In this document: piece by piece, positions 17,361-24,735 of the stretch
Layout of the letters: every line of letters starts with the position of its first letter
Position numbering within the stretch: the first letter of the stretch is position 1
Source of the DNA: Streptomyces venezuelae
GTDB lineage: Bacteria; Actinomycetota; Actinomycetes; Streptomycetales; Streptomycetaceae
Assembly (NCBI RefSeq): GCF_008642315.1
Contig: NZ_CP029192.1
Coordinates: forward strand, 7,564,001-7,628,000
Direction: 5' to 3'
DNA: 64,000 bases
Translations under genes and position numbers: made by a program
The notes under the pieces: model-generated
What the model saw: the letters and a program-made list of their open reading frames with translations, nothing else
Database searches by the model: none
Told to the model about the DNA's origin: nothing

Positions 17361-17755
17361 CCGAGCAGACCGCGCCCGTACGGGACGTCTTCGAGTACGC
17401 GCTGGTGCGCGTCGTGCCGCGTGTGGAGCGCGGCGAGCAGTTCAACGCGGGCGTCGTGCTCTACTGCCGCGCCAAGTCCTACGTCGCCGCCCGCACGCAC
17501 CTGGACGAGGCGAAGCTCCTCGCCCTGGACCCGGCGGCCGACGCGGCGGGCATCCGGGCCGCGCTGGGCGCCGTCGAGCGGATCTGCGAGGGCGGCGAGG
17601 CCGCGGGCCAGGCCGAGCGCGACGACGCGGGACGCCGCTTCCGGTGGCTGATCGCGCCGCGCTCCACGGTGCTCCAGCCGGGCCCGGTGCACACCGGTCT
17701 CACCGCGGATCCCGAGGCCGAGCTGAACCGGCTCGTCGACCTGTTGGTGCGGTAA
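17357..17755 (+). CDS. DUF3037 protein coupled to HipA-like kinase
   Basis: A 132-residue protein from GTG 17357, which overlaps the preceding TGA. The start VFEYALVRVVPRVERGEQFN then AGVVLYCRAKSYVAAR is the DUF3037 signature, and it ends ADPEAELNRLVDLLVR. No signal or membrane segment. DUF3037 proteins are recurrently found next to HipA-like kinases, so the partner may be a substrate, inhibitor or co-factor. The classical HipB helix-turn-helix partner is absent. Family assignment is firm; function unknown. Confidence 0.82.
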   Translation: MTEQTAPVRDVFEYALVRVVPRVERGEQFNAGVVLYCRAKSYVAARTHLDEAKLLALDPAADAAGIRAALGAVERICEGGEAAGQAERDDAGRRFRWLIAPRSTVLQPGPVHTGLTADPEAELNRLVDLLVR

Positions 17756-17780
17756 AGAGTCACACCTCTCCTGTGGGCCG

Positions 17781-17840
17781 TTGACACCCGGTGCCAGGGC
17801 TTCTAGCGTCTCGTCCTGCCGAAGGTACTAAGCGGTCGCT
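17781..17840 (+). promoter_or_regulatory. Promoter of the SDR operon
   Basis: TTGACA (17781-17786) and TAGCGT (17804-17809) are separated by exactly 17 bp, a good housekeeping-sigma promoter. Downstream, AGCG-GT-CGCT (within 17830-17840) is a short inverted repeat of the kind bound by TetR-type regulators of acyl metabolism; that last link is inference. Confidence 0.7.
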
Positions 17841-17916
17841 CACCATGGGGGCGTACCGTTGGCCTCCGTAGAGCTCCATCCCGTAGAGCCGCATCCCAAG
17901 GGCGAGGAGAACCAGC

Positions 17917-18678
17917 ATGTCCACCACAGAGCAGCGCGTCGCTGTCGTGACCGGCGCGGCGCGAGGCATCGGCGCGGCGACCGCCGTACGGCTCGCCGCC
18001 GAGGGCCGCGCCGTGGCCGTCATCGACCTCGACGAGGCCGCCTGCAAGGACACCGTCGCGCAGATCACCGCGGCCGGTGGCAAGGCGATCGCGGTCGGCT
18101 GCGACGTGTCCGACGAGGCCCAGGTCGAGGCCGCCGTCGCCCGTATCGCCGAGGAGCTCGGCGCGCCGACGATTCTCGTCAACAACGCCGGTGTGCTCCG
18201 CGACAACCTCCTCTTCAAGATGAGCGCGAGCGACTGGGACACGGTCATGAACGTGCACCTGCGCGGCGCCTTCCTGATGTCGAAGGCCTGCCAGAAGCAC
18301 ATGGTGGACGCCAAGTTCGGCCGCATCGTCAACCTCTCCTCGTCCTCCGCGCTCGGCAACCGCGGCCAGGTCAACTACGCCGCCGCCAAGGCCGGCCTGC
18401 AGGGCTTCACCAAGACCCTCGCCAAGGAGCTCGGCAAGTTCGGCGTCACCGCCAACTCCGTCGCCCCCGGCTTCATCGTCACCGAGATGACCAAGGCCAC
18501 CGCCGAGCGCGTCGGCATGGGCTTCGAGGACTTCCAGGCCGCGGCCGCCACCCAGATCCCGGTCCAGCGCGTCGGCCGCCCCGAGGACATCGCCAACGCC
18601 ATCGCCTTCTTCACAGGCGACGCGGCCGGGTTCGTCTCCGGACAGGTCATGTACGTGGCCGGCGGCCCGCTCAACTGA
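17917..18678 (+). CDS. fabG: 3-oxoacyl-[ACP] reductase-like SDR
   Basis: A 253-residue NADP(H)-dependent classical short-chain dehydrogenase, ATG 17917 after GAGGAG. The cofactor loop is TGAARGIG, the structural motif is NNAG, and the catalytic Ser and YAAAK (Tyr-x-x-x-Lys) are present; the end GRPEDIANAIAFFTGDAAGF then VSGQVMYVAGG is typical of FabG. It reduces 3-ketoacyl thioesters in fatty-acid or polyketide-type synthesis. Because it lies outside the main fab cluster, it is probably an accessory copy (often called fabG2/fabG3 or a 3-hydroxyacyl dehydrogenase). Forms an operon with the SDR 24 bp downstream under a TTGACA promoter. Confidence 0.85.
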   Translation: MSTTEQRVAVVTGAARGIGAATAVRLAAEGRAVAVIDLDEAACKDTVAQITAAGGKAIAVGCDVSDEAQVEAAVARIAEELGAPTILVNNAGVLRDNLLFKMSASDWDTVMNVHLRGAFLMSKACQKHMVDAKFGRIVNLSSSSALGNRGQVNYAAAKAGLQGFTKTLAKELGKFGVTANSVAPGFIVTEMTKATAERVGMGFEDFQAAAATQIPVQRVGRPEDIANAIAFFTGDAAGFVSGQVMYVAGGPLN

Positions 18679-18702
18679 CCTGGAAGGCGAGAGGCAGAGA
18701 TC

Positions 18703-19458
18703 ATGGCTGTGCAGGACAGCGGAAAGGCCGCGCTCGTCACGGGAGCGAGCCGCGGCATCGGATACGGCATCGCCGAGGCGCTGGTCGCCCGCGGCGACCG
18801 GGTCTGCATCACGGGACGCAACGAGGACGCCCTCAAGGAGGCCGTCGAGAAGCTCGGCGCCGACCGCGTCATCGGAGTCGCGGGAAAGGCGCACGATGAG
18901 GCCCACCAGGCGGTCGCCGTCGAGCGCGCCATGGAGGCCTTCGGCCGCGTCGACTTCCTGATCAACAACGCGGGTACGAACCCGGTCTTCGGCCCGATGG
19001 CCGATCTCGACCTCAACGTGGCCCGCAAGGTGTTCGAGACCAACGTCGTCTCGGCGCTCGGCTTCGCCCAGCGGACCTGGCACGCCTGGCAGAGCGAGAA
19101 CGGCGGCGCGATCGTGAACATCGCCTCCGTCGCAGGCGTCTCCGCGTCGCCGTTCATCGGCGCGTACGGGATGAGCAAGGCCGCCATGGTCAACCTCACC
19201 CTGCAGCTCGCCCATGAGTTCGCCCCCAAGGTGCGCGTGAACTCGATCGCGCCCGCGGTCGTCAAGACCAGGTTCGCCCAGGCGCTGTACGAGGGCCGCG
19301 AGGCCGAGGCGGCGGCCTCCTACCCGCTCGGCAGGCTCGGGGTGCCGGAGGACATCGGGGGCGCGGCCGCGTTCCTCACGTCCGCCCAGTCCGACTGGAT
19401 CACAGGCCAGACACTCGTGGTCGATGGCGGCATCTTCCTCAATGCGGGCGTCGGCTGA
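18703..19458 (+). CDS. SDR-family oxidoreductase
   Basis: A 251-residue classical SDR, second gene of the operon. It shows TGASRGIG for cofactor binding, NNAG (LINNAGTNPVF), the catalytic Ser (IVNIASVAG) and YGMSK. The second-strand end is TGRNEDALKEAV, with Arg suggesting NADPH preference. Its closest look-alikes are annotated as 3-oxoacyl-ACP reductases or beta-keto reductases. Pairing with the upstream FabG suggests both act on acyl thioesters with different chain or stereo preference; this is inference. It ends just before a strong terminator. Confidence 0.85.
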   Translation: MAVQDSGKAALVTGASRGIGYGIAEALVARGDRVCITGRNEDALKEAVEKLGADRVIGVAGKAHDEAHQAVAVERAMEAFGRVDFLINNAGTNPVFGPMADLDLNVARKVFETNVVSALGFAQRTWHAWQSENGGAIVNIASVAGVSASPFIGAYGMSKAAMVNLTLQLAHEFAPKVRVNSIAPAVVKTRFAQALYEGREAEAAASYPLGRLGVPEDIGGAAAFLTSAQSDWITGQTLVVDGGIFLNAGVG

Positions 19459-19510
19459 CGAAGGCCGCACACCCGGCGGAGAATCCCTTTCGGTGACGTT
19501 CTCCGCATCA

Positions 19511-19550
19511 AGTGCCCTGTCGGCGCCAGGACTTGGCCCGACAGGGCACT
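19511..19550 (+). terminator. Terminator hairpin of the SDR operon
   Basis: AGTGCCCTGTCGG (19511-19523) pairs perfectly with CCGACAGGGCACT (19538-19550), loop 14 nt. It separates the SDR operon from the lipoprotein gene 50 bp on. Confidence 0.85.
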
Positions 19551-19599
19551 GCGATATTGTCTCCCGACCCCATGGCATGGCCGATCGAGGAGCGTGCGC

Positions 19600-21201
19600 G
19601 TGTTCAGTGAAGTTCCCCCTGCTAAGCGGATCAGGGGTCTGCGTCCGGTGGCGGCGATCGCGTCCATGTCGCTGCTCGCCGGCTGCGGGATGCTGTCGTC
19701 CGAAGGGTCGGACGAAGAGGAGCGGATCACCGTCGGCACGATGAGCGCGCCCAGCACCCTGGACCCGGCGAAAGCCTGGGACAGCTCCTGGGAGCTCTAC
19801 AGAAACGTTTTTCAGACGCTGCTGAGCTTCCCCTCCGGGGCCACCGAGCCGGAGCCGGACGCCGCCGAGTCCTGCAAGTTCAGCGATGCCTCCAGCACGG
19901 TCTACACCTGCGAGCTGCGCGAGGGTCTGAAGTTCTCCGACGGCGACACACTGGACGCGGCCGCCGTGAAGTACTCCTTCGACCGCATGCGGACCATCAA
20001 CGCCAAGGGCGGCCCCACGGGTCTGCTCGGCTCGCTCGACAAGGTCGAGACCAAGGGGGATCTGACCGTCGTCTTCCGCCTCAAGAAGGCCGACGCGACC
20101 TTCCCCTTCGTGCTCGCGACCCCCGCCATGTCGATCGTCGACCCGAAGGAGTACCCGGCGGACAAGCTCCGCGAGGGCAACCAGCTGACCGGCTCGGGCC
20201 CCTACTCCCTGGACGCGTACACGCCGAACGACAAGGCCGAGCTGGTCAAGAACGACCACTACGAAGGCGCGGCCGACGTCAAGAACGACGCCGTGACCAT
20301 CCGCTACTTCAAGAAGTCCTCGGCCATGGTCGACGCCCTCAAGGACAAGCAGATCGATGTGACCTTCCGAGGCCTGGCCTCCGAGGACATCGTCGCCATG
20401 CAGGGCAGGGGCAGGCGCGAGCAGGACATCGAACTCGTCGAGGGCTCAGGCACCGAGATCCGCTACCTGGTGTTCAACACCAAGGACCCGTGGGCACGGA
20501 AACTGCCGGTCAGGCGTGCCTTCGCGCAGATCGTCGACCGCGGCGCCATCGCCCACAAGATCTACAAGGACACCGTCGAGCCGCTGTACTCGATGGTCCC
20601 CAGGGGTCTCACCGGACACGCCACCGGGTTCTTCGACGACTACGGAAACCCGAGCGTCACCAAGGCCAGGAAGATCCTCACCGACGCCGGCATCAACGAG
20701 CCGGTGCCGCTCACGCTCTGGTACACCACCGACCGGTACGGCTCGGCGACCGAGCCGGAGTTCGCCGAGCTCAAGCGCCAGCTGGAGGGCTCGGGACTCT
20801 TCAAGATCACCCTCAAGAGCCGCCCCTGGACGGAGTTCCAGGAGGGGTACAGCAACGGTGAGTACCCCGTCTTCGGCCGCGGATGGTTCCCCGACTTCCC
20901 GGACGCCGACAACTTCATCGCCCCGTTCGTCGGCCCGAAGAACGTGCTCAACACGCCCTACCCGTCCAAGGAGATCACGGACGAGGTGCTGCCGCGCGAA
21001 CGCAGGGAGGCCGACCGGGGTGCGGTGATCGACGAGTTCGAGCGGGCCCAGGAGATCCTCGTCGACGACGTCCGGCTGCTGCCGCTCTGGCAGGGCAAGC
21101 AGTACATCATGTCCAGCGAGGAGATCGCGGGCGGCGAACGGGCCCTCGACCCGTCGGCGATCATGATGATGTGGGAGCTGCAGCGCAAGACCAGCTGGTG
21201 A
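19600..21201 (+). CDS. Extracellular solute-binding lipoprotein, family 5 (peptide-type)
   Basis: A 533-residue ABC-type binding protein. GTG 19600 was chosen because GAGGAG (19587-19592) is 7 nt upstream; the GTG at 19594 is too close. The signal sequence ends in a lipobox LLAGC. The mature protein starts TVGTMSAPSTLDPAKAWDSS, followed by LREGLKFSDGDTLDAAAVKY and SFDRM, the SBP_bac_5 signature for oligopeptide or nickel binding. GSGPYSLDAYTPNDKAELVK is also typical. No permease or ATPase gene is next to it, so it is an orphan that would dock on a transporter encoded elsewhere or act as a sensor. Confidence 0.9.
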   Translation: MFSEVPPAKRIRGLRPVAAIASMSLLAGCGMLSSEGSDEEERITVGTMSAPSTLDPAKAWDSSWELYRNVFQTLLSFPSGATEPEPDAAESCKFSDASSTVYTCELREGLKFSDGDTLDAAAVKYSFDRMRTINAKGGPTGLLGSLDKVETKGDLTVVFRLKKADATFPFVLATPAMSIVDPKEYPADKLREGNQLTGSGPYSLDAYTPNDKAELVKNDHYEGAADVKNDAVTIRYFKKSSAMVDALKDKQIDVTFRGLASEDIVAMQGRGRREQDIELVEGSGTEIRYLVFNTKDPWARKLPVRRAFAQIVDRGAIAHKIYKDTVEPLYSMVPRGLTGHATGFFDDYGNPSVTKARKILTDAGINEPVPLTLWYTTDRYGSATEPEFAELKRQLEGSGLFKITLKSRPWTEFQEGYSNGEYPVFGRGWFPDFPDADNFIAPFVGPKNVLNTPYPSKEITDEVLPRERREADRGAVIDEFERAQEILVDDVRLLPLWQGKQYIMSSEEIAGGERALDPSAIMMMWELQRKTSW

Positions 21202-21281
21202 CCCGCGGGGGGCGGGGCGGTTGTCAGTGGTCGCCGGTAGGTTCTGTGGTGAGAAGTGACCGCACACCGGAGGTTGTTGAC

Positions 21282-21965
21282 GTGACCGACATCGCCATGC
21301 TGCCCGCGTCCTGGCGCGGAGTCCTCGGCGAGGAGCTCCAGAAGCCCTACTTCAAGGAGCTCACCGAGTTCGTCGAGGAGGAGCGGGCGAAGGGTCCCGT
21401 CTATCCTCCGCGCGACGAGGTCTTCGCCGCGCTCGACGCGACGCCGTACGACCAGGTGAAGGTCCTCGTCCTCGGCCAGGATCCCTATCACGGGGAGGGC
21501 CAGGGTCACGGCCTGTGCTTCTCCGTGCGGCCCGGTGTGAAGACGCCGCCCTCCTTGCGGAACATCTACAAGGAGATGAAGGAGGAGCTCGGCCACCCCG
21601 TTCCCGACAACGGCTATCTGATGCCGTGGGCCCGACAGGGTGTCCTCCTGCTCAACGCGGTTCTCACCGTCCGCTCCGGCGAGGCCAACTCCCACAAGGG
21701 CAAGGGCTGGGAGAAGTTCACGGACGCGGTGATCCGGGCGGTGGCCGACCGCCCCGACCCCGCCGTCTTCGTCCTCTGGGGCAACTACGCGAAGAAGAAG
21801 CTCCCGCTCATCGACGAGGAGCGGCACATCGTCGTGCAGGGCGCCCACCCCTCGCCGCTCTCCGCGAAGAAGTTCTTCGGCTCGCGCCCGTTCACGCAGA
21901 TCGACGAGGCGGTCGCGGCGCAGGGGCACGAGCCGATCGACTGGCGGATCCCGGACATCGGCTGA
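21282..21965 (+). CDS. ung: Uracil-DNA glycosylase, family 1
   Basis: A 227-residue base-excision repair enzyme that removes uracil from DNA. GTG 21282 follows GGAGG by 8 nt. The catalytic water-activating loop is LGQDPYHGEGQGHGLCFSV with Asp67, and the minor-groove loop is GAHPSPLSAKKFFGSRPF with His189, both intact. VLLLNAVLTV and FVLWGNYAKKK complete the family-1 pattern. Streptomyces often carries two ung genes; this may be either. It is monocistronic and abuts the broken DUF3224 gene on the other strand by 2 bp. Confidence 0.95.
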   Translation: MTDIAMLPASWRGVLGEELQKPYFKELTEFVEEERAKGPVYPPRDEVFAALDATPYDQVKVLVLGQDPYHGEGQGHGLCFSVRPGVKTPPSLRNIYKEMKEELGHPVPDNGYLMPWARQGVLLLNAVLTVRSGEANSHKGKGWEKFTDAVIRAVADRPDPAVFVLWGNYAKKKLPLIDEERHIVVQGAHPSPLSAKKFFGSRPFTQIDEAVAAQGHEPIDWRIPDIG

Positions 21966-21967
21966 CG

Positions 21968-22279
21968 TCAGTCCGGCAGGGCGTAGGCGAGGGAGTACGG
22001 GGTGGCGGGCTGCCCCTCCCGCGCCGTGAACGTGCCGGTACCGGTGAGACCGGCCAGCTCACCGGTGGCCGAACCGGACAGCACGGAGCAGGAGCACTCG
22101 ATGACGCCGTCGGCTCCGAAGGAACCGCGCTGCTCCAGGACGAAGGAGCCCCTGCGGCCGTCGAGCGTGCCGTCGACGAACTCGTACCCGACGAAGGCGC
22201 CGGTCGTCTCGTTCGTGTACGCGATGGTGTACTCGCAGGAGGCGCCCGCCGCCTCGATGGCCCCGGCGTAGTCGTCGCC
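21968..22279 (-). pseudogene. DUF3224 gene, 5' end deleted
   Basis: The reverse frame carries the last hundred residues of a DUF3224 protein: YAGAIEAAGASCEYTIAYTN, then GTLDGRRGSFVLEQRGSF and SGSATGELAGLTGTGTFTA, ending YSLAYALPD. Intact members have about 35-45 more residues (a GTF...W...E opening) before this point. Here those residues are missing: beyond Tyr at 22268-22270 the reading passes into antisense of the WYL regulator fragment. An open frame continues to 22354 but the extra residues (LAPDFAAPAPVVRPQDP) have no family similarity. A deletion that took out both gene starts is the simplest explanation. Confidence 0.7.
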
Positions 22280-22806
22280 GACGCCGTCTGGCGGCAGCGG
22301 GTCCTGCGGGCGCACTACCGGCGCTGGGGCGGCGAAGTCCGGCGCGAGCTCCACCCGTTGGGCCTGGTCCTCAAGGCGGGCAACTGGTACCTGGCGGCGT
22401 CCGTCGACGGAGCCGTGCGGACGTACCGGGTTCGCGGTGCCTGTCGGCGACGGTGGCGGACGACCCCTGCGAGCGTCCCGACGGCTTCGACCTCGCGGCG
22501 TACTGGGAGGAGGCCTCGCGCGGCCTGGAGGCGCGGGTGCTGCGGGGCACGGCGCGGCTCAGGGTGTCCCCGGCGGGGAGGCGGCTGCTGCCCGCGATGT
22601 TCGGGGCGGCGGGGGCGCGGGCCGCCGACGGGGTGGGCGCTCCGGACGCGGACGGCTGGACGGAGGTGGACCTCGAGGTGGAGGAGCTGCCGGTGGCGGT
22701 GAGCGACATCCTCCGGCTCGGCCTGGAGGCGGAGGTCCTCGCACCGCCCGAGCTCCGCGCTGAGGTGACCAGGAGCGTCACCGGGCTGGCCCAGCGGTAC
22801 GGGTGA
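22271..22806 (+). pseudogene. WYL-domain (YafY-type) regulator remnant with frameshift
   Basis: Only the C-terminal part of a WYL regulator remains. The first piece reads DAVWRQRVLRAHYRRWGGEV then LHPLGLVLKAGNWYLAASVD and RTYRV. The frame then shifts at about 22432; adding one base restores SRCLSATVADDPCERPDGFD and continues as LAAYWEEASRGLEARVLRG to the stop at 22804. The N-terminal helix-turn-helix and start are absent. WYL proteins bind ligands and regulate divergent genes; small DUF3224 or SRPBCC genes are common neighbours. Here both lost their 5' ends at the same junction (about 22268-22290). Confidence 0.75.
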
Positions 22807-22903
22807 GAGCGCCGCCCGCGATCGTGCCTGACCGTGATTGTCAGTGGTGGCGGCTAGCGTCGTGAGAGATGGGGGCGACGGCCGTACGACCACGGAGGAC
22901 CCG

Positions 22904-23392
22904 GTGACGGAGCAGCAGGAGCAGACGGCGGAGGACGCGATGATGACGCGGATCGGGCAGGCGGTCATGCTGCATCACGGCGGCGACCGTGAGGAGGCTC
23001 AGGGCCGCTTCCTCGGTCTGTGGGGAGAGATCGGCGAGGACGGCGACCCGCTGCACCGCTGCACGCTCGCGCACTACATGGCGGACACCCAGGCCGACCC
23101 CTCAGACGAACTGGCGTGGGACCTGCGGGCGTTGTCGGCGGCGGACGAGCTCACGGACGAGCGCCTGAACGAACACCACCAGTCGCTCGCGGTGCGCGGC
23201 TTCTACCCCTCGCTGCACCTGAACCTCGCCGCGGACTACGTGAAACTGGGCCGCCCGGGTGCGGCCCGCAGCCATCTGCGCCGTGCCCGCGGCGCGGTGG
23301 GCGCACTGGAGGACGACGGCTACGGCAGGGGCATCAAGGACGCCATCGCCCGACTGGAGGGGGAGGTGGGGGAGGGGAGCGAGGAGGAGTGA
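22904..23392 (+). CDS. Tetratricopeptide-like hypothetical protein
   Basis: A 162-residue cytosolic, acidic, helical protein. GTG 22904 follows GGAGG by 5 nt. Helical repeats are visible: AVMLHHGGDREEAQGRFLGL, LAHYMADTQADPSDELAWDL, and SLHLNLAADYVKLGRPGAAR, the last being a typical TPR-like helix pair. The sequence resembles a Streptomyces family annotated as tetratricopeptide repeat protein of unknown role. It ends in a Glu-rich tail. It probably mediates protein contacts. No operon partner in the same direction. Confidence 0.65.
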   Translation: MTEQQEQTAEDAMMTRIGQAVMLHHGGDREEAQGRFLGLWGEIGEDGDPLHRCTLAHYMADTQADPSDELAWDLRALSAADELTDERLNEHHQSLAVRGFYPSLHLNLAADYVKLGRPGAARSHLRRARGAVGALEDDGYGRGIKDAIARLEGEVGEGSEEE

Positions 23393-23453
23393 ACGGACGC
23401 CGTCGCGGGGTGGGGCGTGCGTGTCGCGGGGCGGTGGGGCGTGCGTGGCGCGG

Positions 23454-23957
23454 TCAGTGGCCGTAGGTGTCGCGGCAGATGACCGCTTCGGGGCTGTTCG
23501 GCCGCCACTTGCCGTAGGCCTCGCCGAGGGCGCAGACGTCGGTGACCGGGGCGGCGGGGACCCCGGCCGGGGCCGGGCGGGTGGCTCCCGCGTCGGGGCG
23601 TGCGGGCGAGGGCCTGCGTGCGGGAGCGGCTGCGGAGGCGGGGTTCCGGCGGTCGGTGCGGGGGAGGGACGGGGCGGAGGGGGTGGACTCGGGGCCGGTG
23701 CCGACGGCTGTGTCCGTCTTGCGTGGGGCCGGGACGCGGGGCGGGTCCATGCGTTGCAGGGCCTCGCGGGCCGGGGCCTGCACGACCTTCGGCCGCTGCT
23801 CTCCGTCGGTGCGGGGCGCGGGCTGCGGTGCGGTGGCCACTGCCGGGCCGGGGCCCGAGGGCCGCTCCACGCTCGTGCAGCCGGTGACGGCGGCCGAGGC
23901 GGCGGCCGAGACGGCCACGCTGACGAGGAGCGCGGCGGTGGTCGTCGATCGATGCAT
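23454..23957 (-). CDS. Proline-rich lipoprotein, hypothetical
   Basis: A 167-residue exported protein. From ATG 23955-23957 the signal is MHRSTTTAALLVSVAVSAAA followed by a lipobox ending VTGC. The middle is a long Pro/Ala/Arg-rich linker of about 100 residues with no domain, and the last 28 residues are ordered: VTDVCALGEAYGKWRPNS then PEAVICRDTYGH, with two Cys that could form a disulfide. This short C-terminal motif with two Cys recurs in Streptomyces secreted proteins, but I do not know its role. Lies 83 bp downstream of the TetR gene on the same strand. Confidence 0.65.
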   Translation of the reverse strand: MHRSTTTAALLVSVAVSAAASAAVTGCTSVERPSGPGPAVATAPQPAPRTDGEQRPKVVQAPAREALQRMDPPRVPAPRKTDTAVGTGPESTPSAPSLPRTDRRNPASAAAPARRPSPARPDAGATRPAPAGVPAAPVTDVCALGEAYGKWRPNSPEAVICRDTYGH

Positions 23958-24040
23958 CTGCGCAACACTGCTGGTTCGGGGTGAAGTTGGCGACGGAACC
24001 TCGTGAGGTTGCCCCGCACGGGTGACGGGCGCGCCGCGGC

Positions 24041-24634
24041 TCACTCGTCCAGCATCCCCCGCAGCAGTTCCCCCACGCTGCTCCGCAGCTCATCCTCCGT
24101 CGGCGTCGCGGCATGGTACGAGCCCGCCACGCACGAGAACATCAGCCCGTCGCACCAGGCCACCAGGGACAGCGTGTGGCGTCGCGGCGCGGTGGAGCCC
24201 GCAGCGCGGAGCAGGGACTCCAGGGGCTCCCGGAACTGGGCGCCCGCCGCGTCGTAGAAGGCCCGCAGTTCCGGCCTGCGGGTCGCTTCCATGGCCAACT
24301 CGTAGCGCGATACGAGGAGTTGACGGTTGTCACCGGTCAGGTACCGGTGCAGGGCCAGGGCCAGGCCGGCGGCCAGCTGTTCGCGCCCCGCCGACGGGTG
24401 GGGGATCTCCGCGGGGGTCAGCACCTCCGCCTCGCGCTCGGCCTGCCGTCGTACCGCGGCCTCCAGGAGGGCGAGCCGGGTGCGCGCGTGATTGGACGTG
24501 GAGCCCTGGGGGAGGCCCGCCGCCTCGTCGACGGCGCGGTGGGTCAGGCCGCGCATGCCGCGTTCCGCGAGCAGGGCGAGGGCGGCGTCGGCGATGAGTT
24601 CGGTGCGGGGAGCTCCCGCGCTGCGTACGGGCAT
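24041..24634 (-). CDS. TetR-family repressor
   Basis: A 197-residue regulator. The helix-turn-helix is at residues 9-55: TELIADAALALLAERGMRGL then THRAVDEAAGLPQGSTSNHA. The C-terminal ligand domain includes LVAWCDGLMFSCVAGSY, which resembles the TetR_C group (GLxxG). Divergent from the FAD monooxygenase gene with two identical, oppositely oriented 14-bp operators in the 101-bp gap, one over each gene's promoter region. It therefore very likely represses both itself and the monooxygenase until a substrate-like ligand binds. Confidence 0.88.
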   Translation of the reverse strand: MPVRSAGAPRTELIADAALALLAERGMRGLTHRAVDEAAGLPQGSTSNHARTRLALLEAAVRRQAEREAEVLTPAEIPHPSAGREQLAAGLALALHRYLTGDNRQLLVSRYELAMEATRRPELRAFYDAAGAQFREPLESLLRAAGSTAPRRHTLSLVAWCDGLMFSCVAGSYHAATPTEDELRSSVGELLRGMLDE

Positions 24635-24655
24635 GGCGGAAACCTTACCCGGCTC

Positions 24656-24701
24656 ACTACAGGTGTAGTACGGTCATGTCATCGCTCACTACACCTGTAG
24701 T
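24656..24701. promoter_or_regulatory. Paired mirror-image TetR operators
   Basis: ACTACAGGTGTAGT (24656-24669) and its exact reverse complement ACTACACCTGTAGT (24688-24701) each form a near-perfect 14-bp dyad. Centres are 32 bp apart, about three helical turns. CTCACTAC flanks both. They sit between the TetR and monooxygenase starts. Confidence 0.8.
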
Positions 24702-24735
24702 GGGCGCATCGCACCCGCAGTGCCCAGGAGGAGCC

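Noticed and set aside
17803..20259. A reverse-strand open frame of over 800 codons across the SDR operon and binding-protein start
   Set aside because: It crosses three well-supported forward genes, a promoter and a terminator; composition is typical of antisense frames in high-GC DNA.
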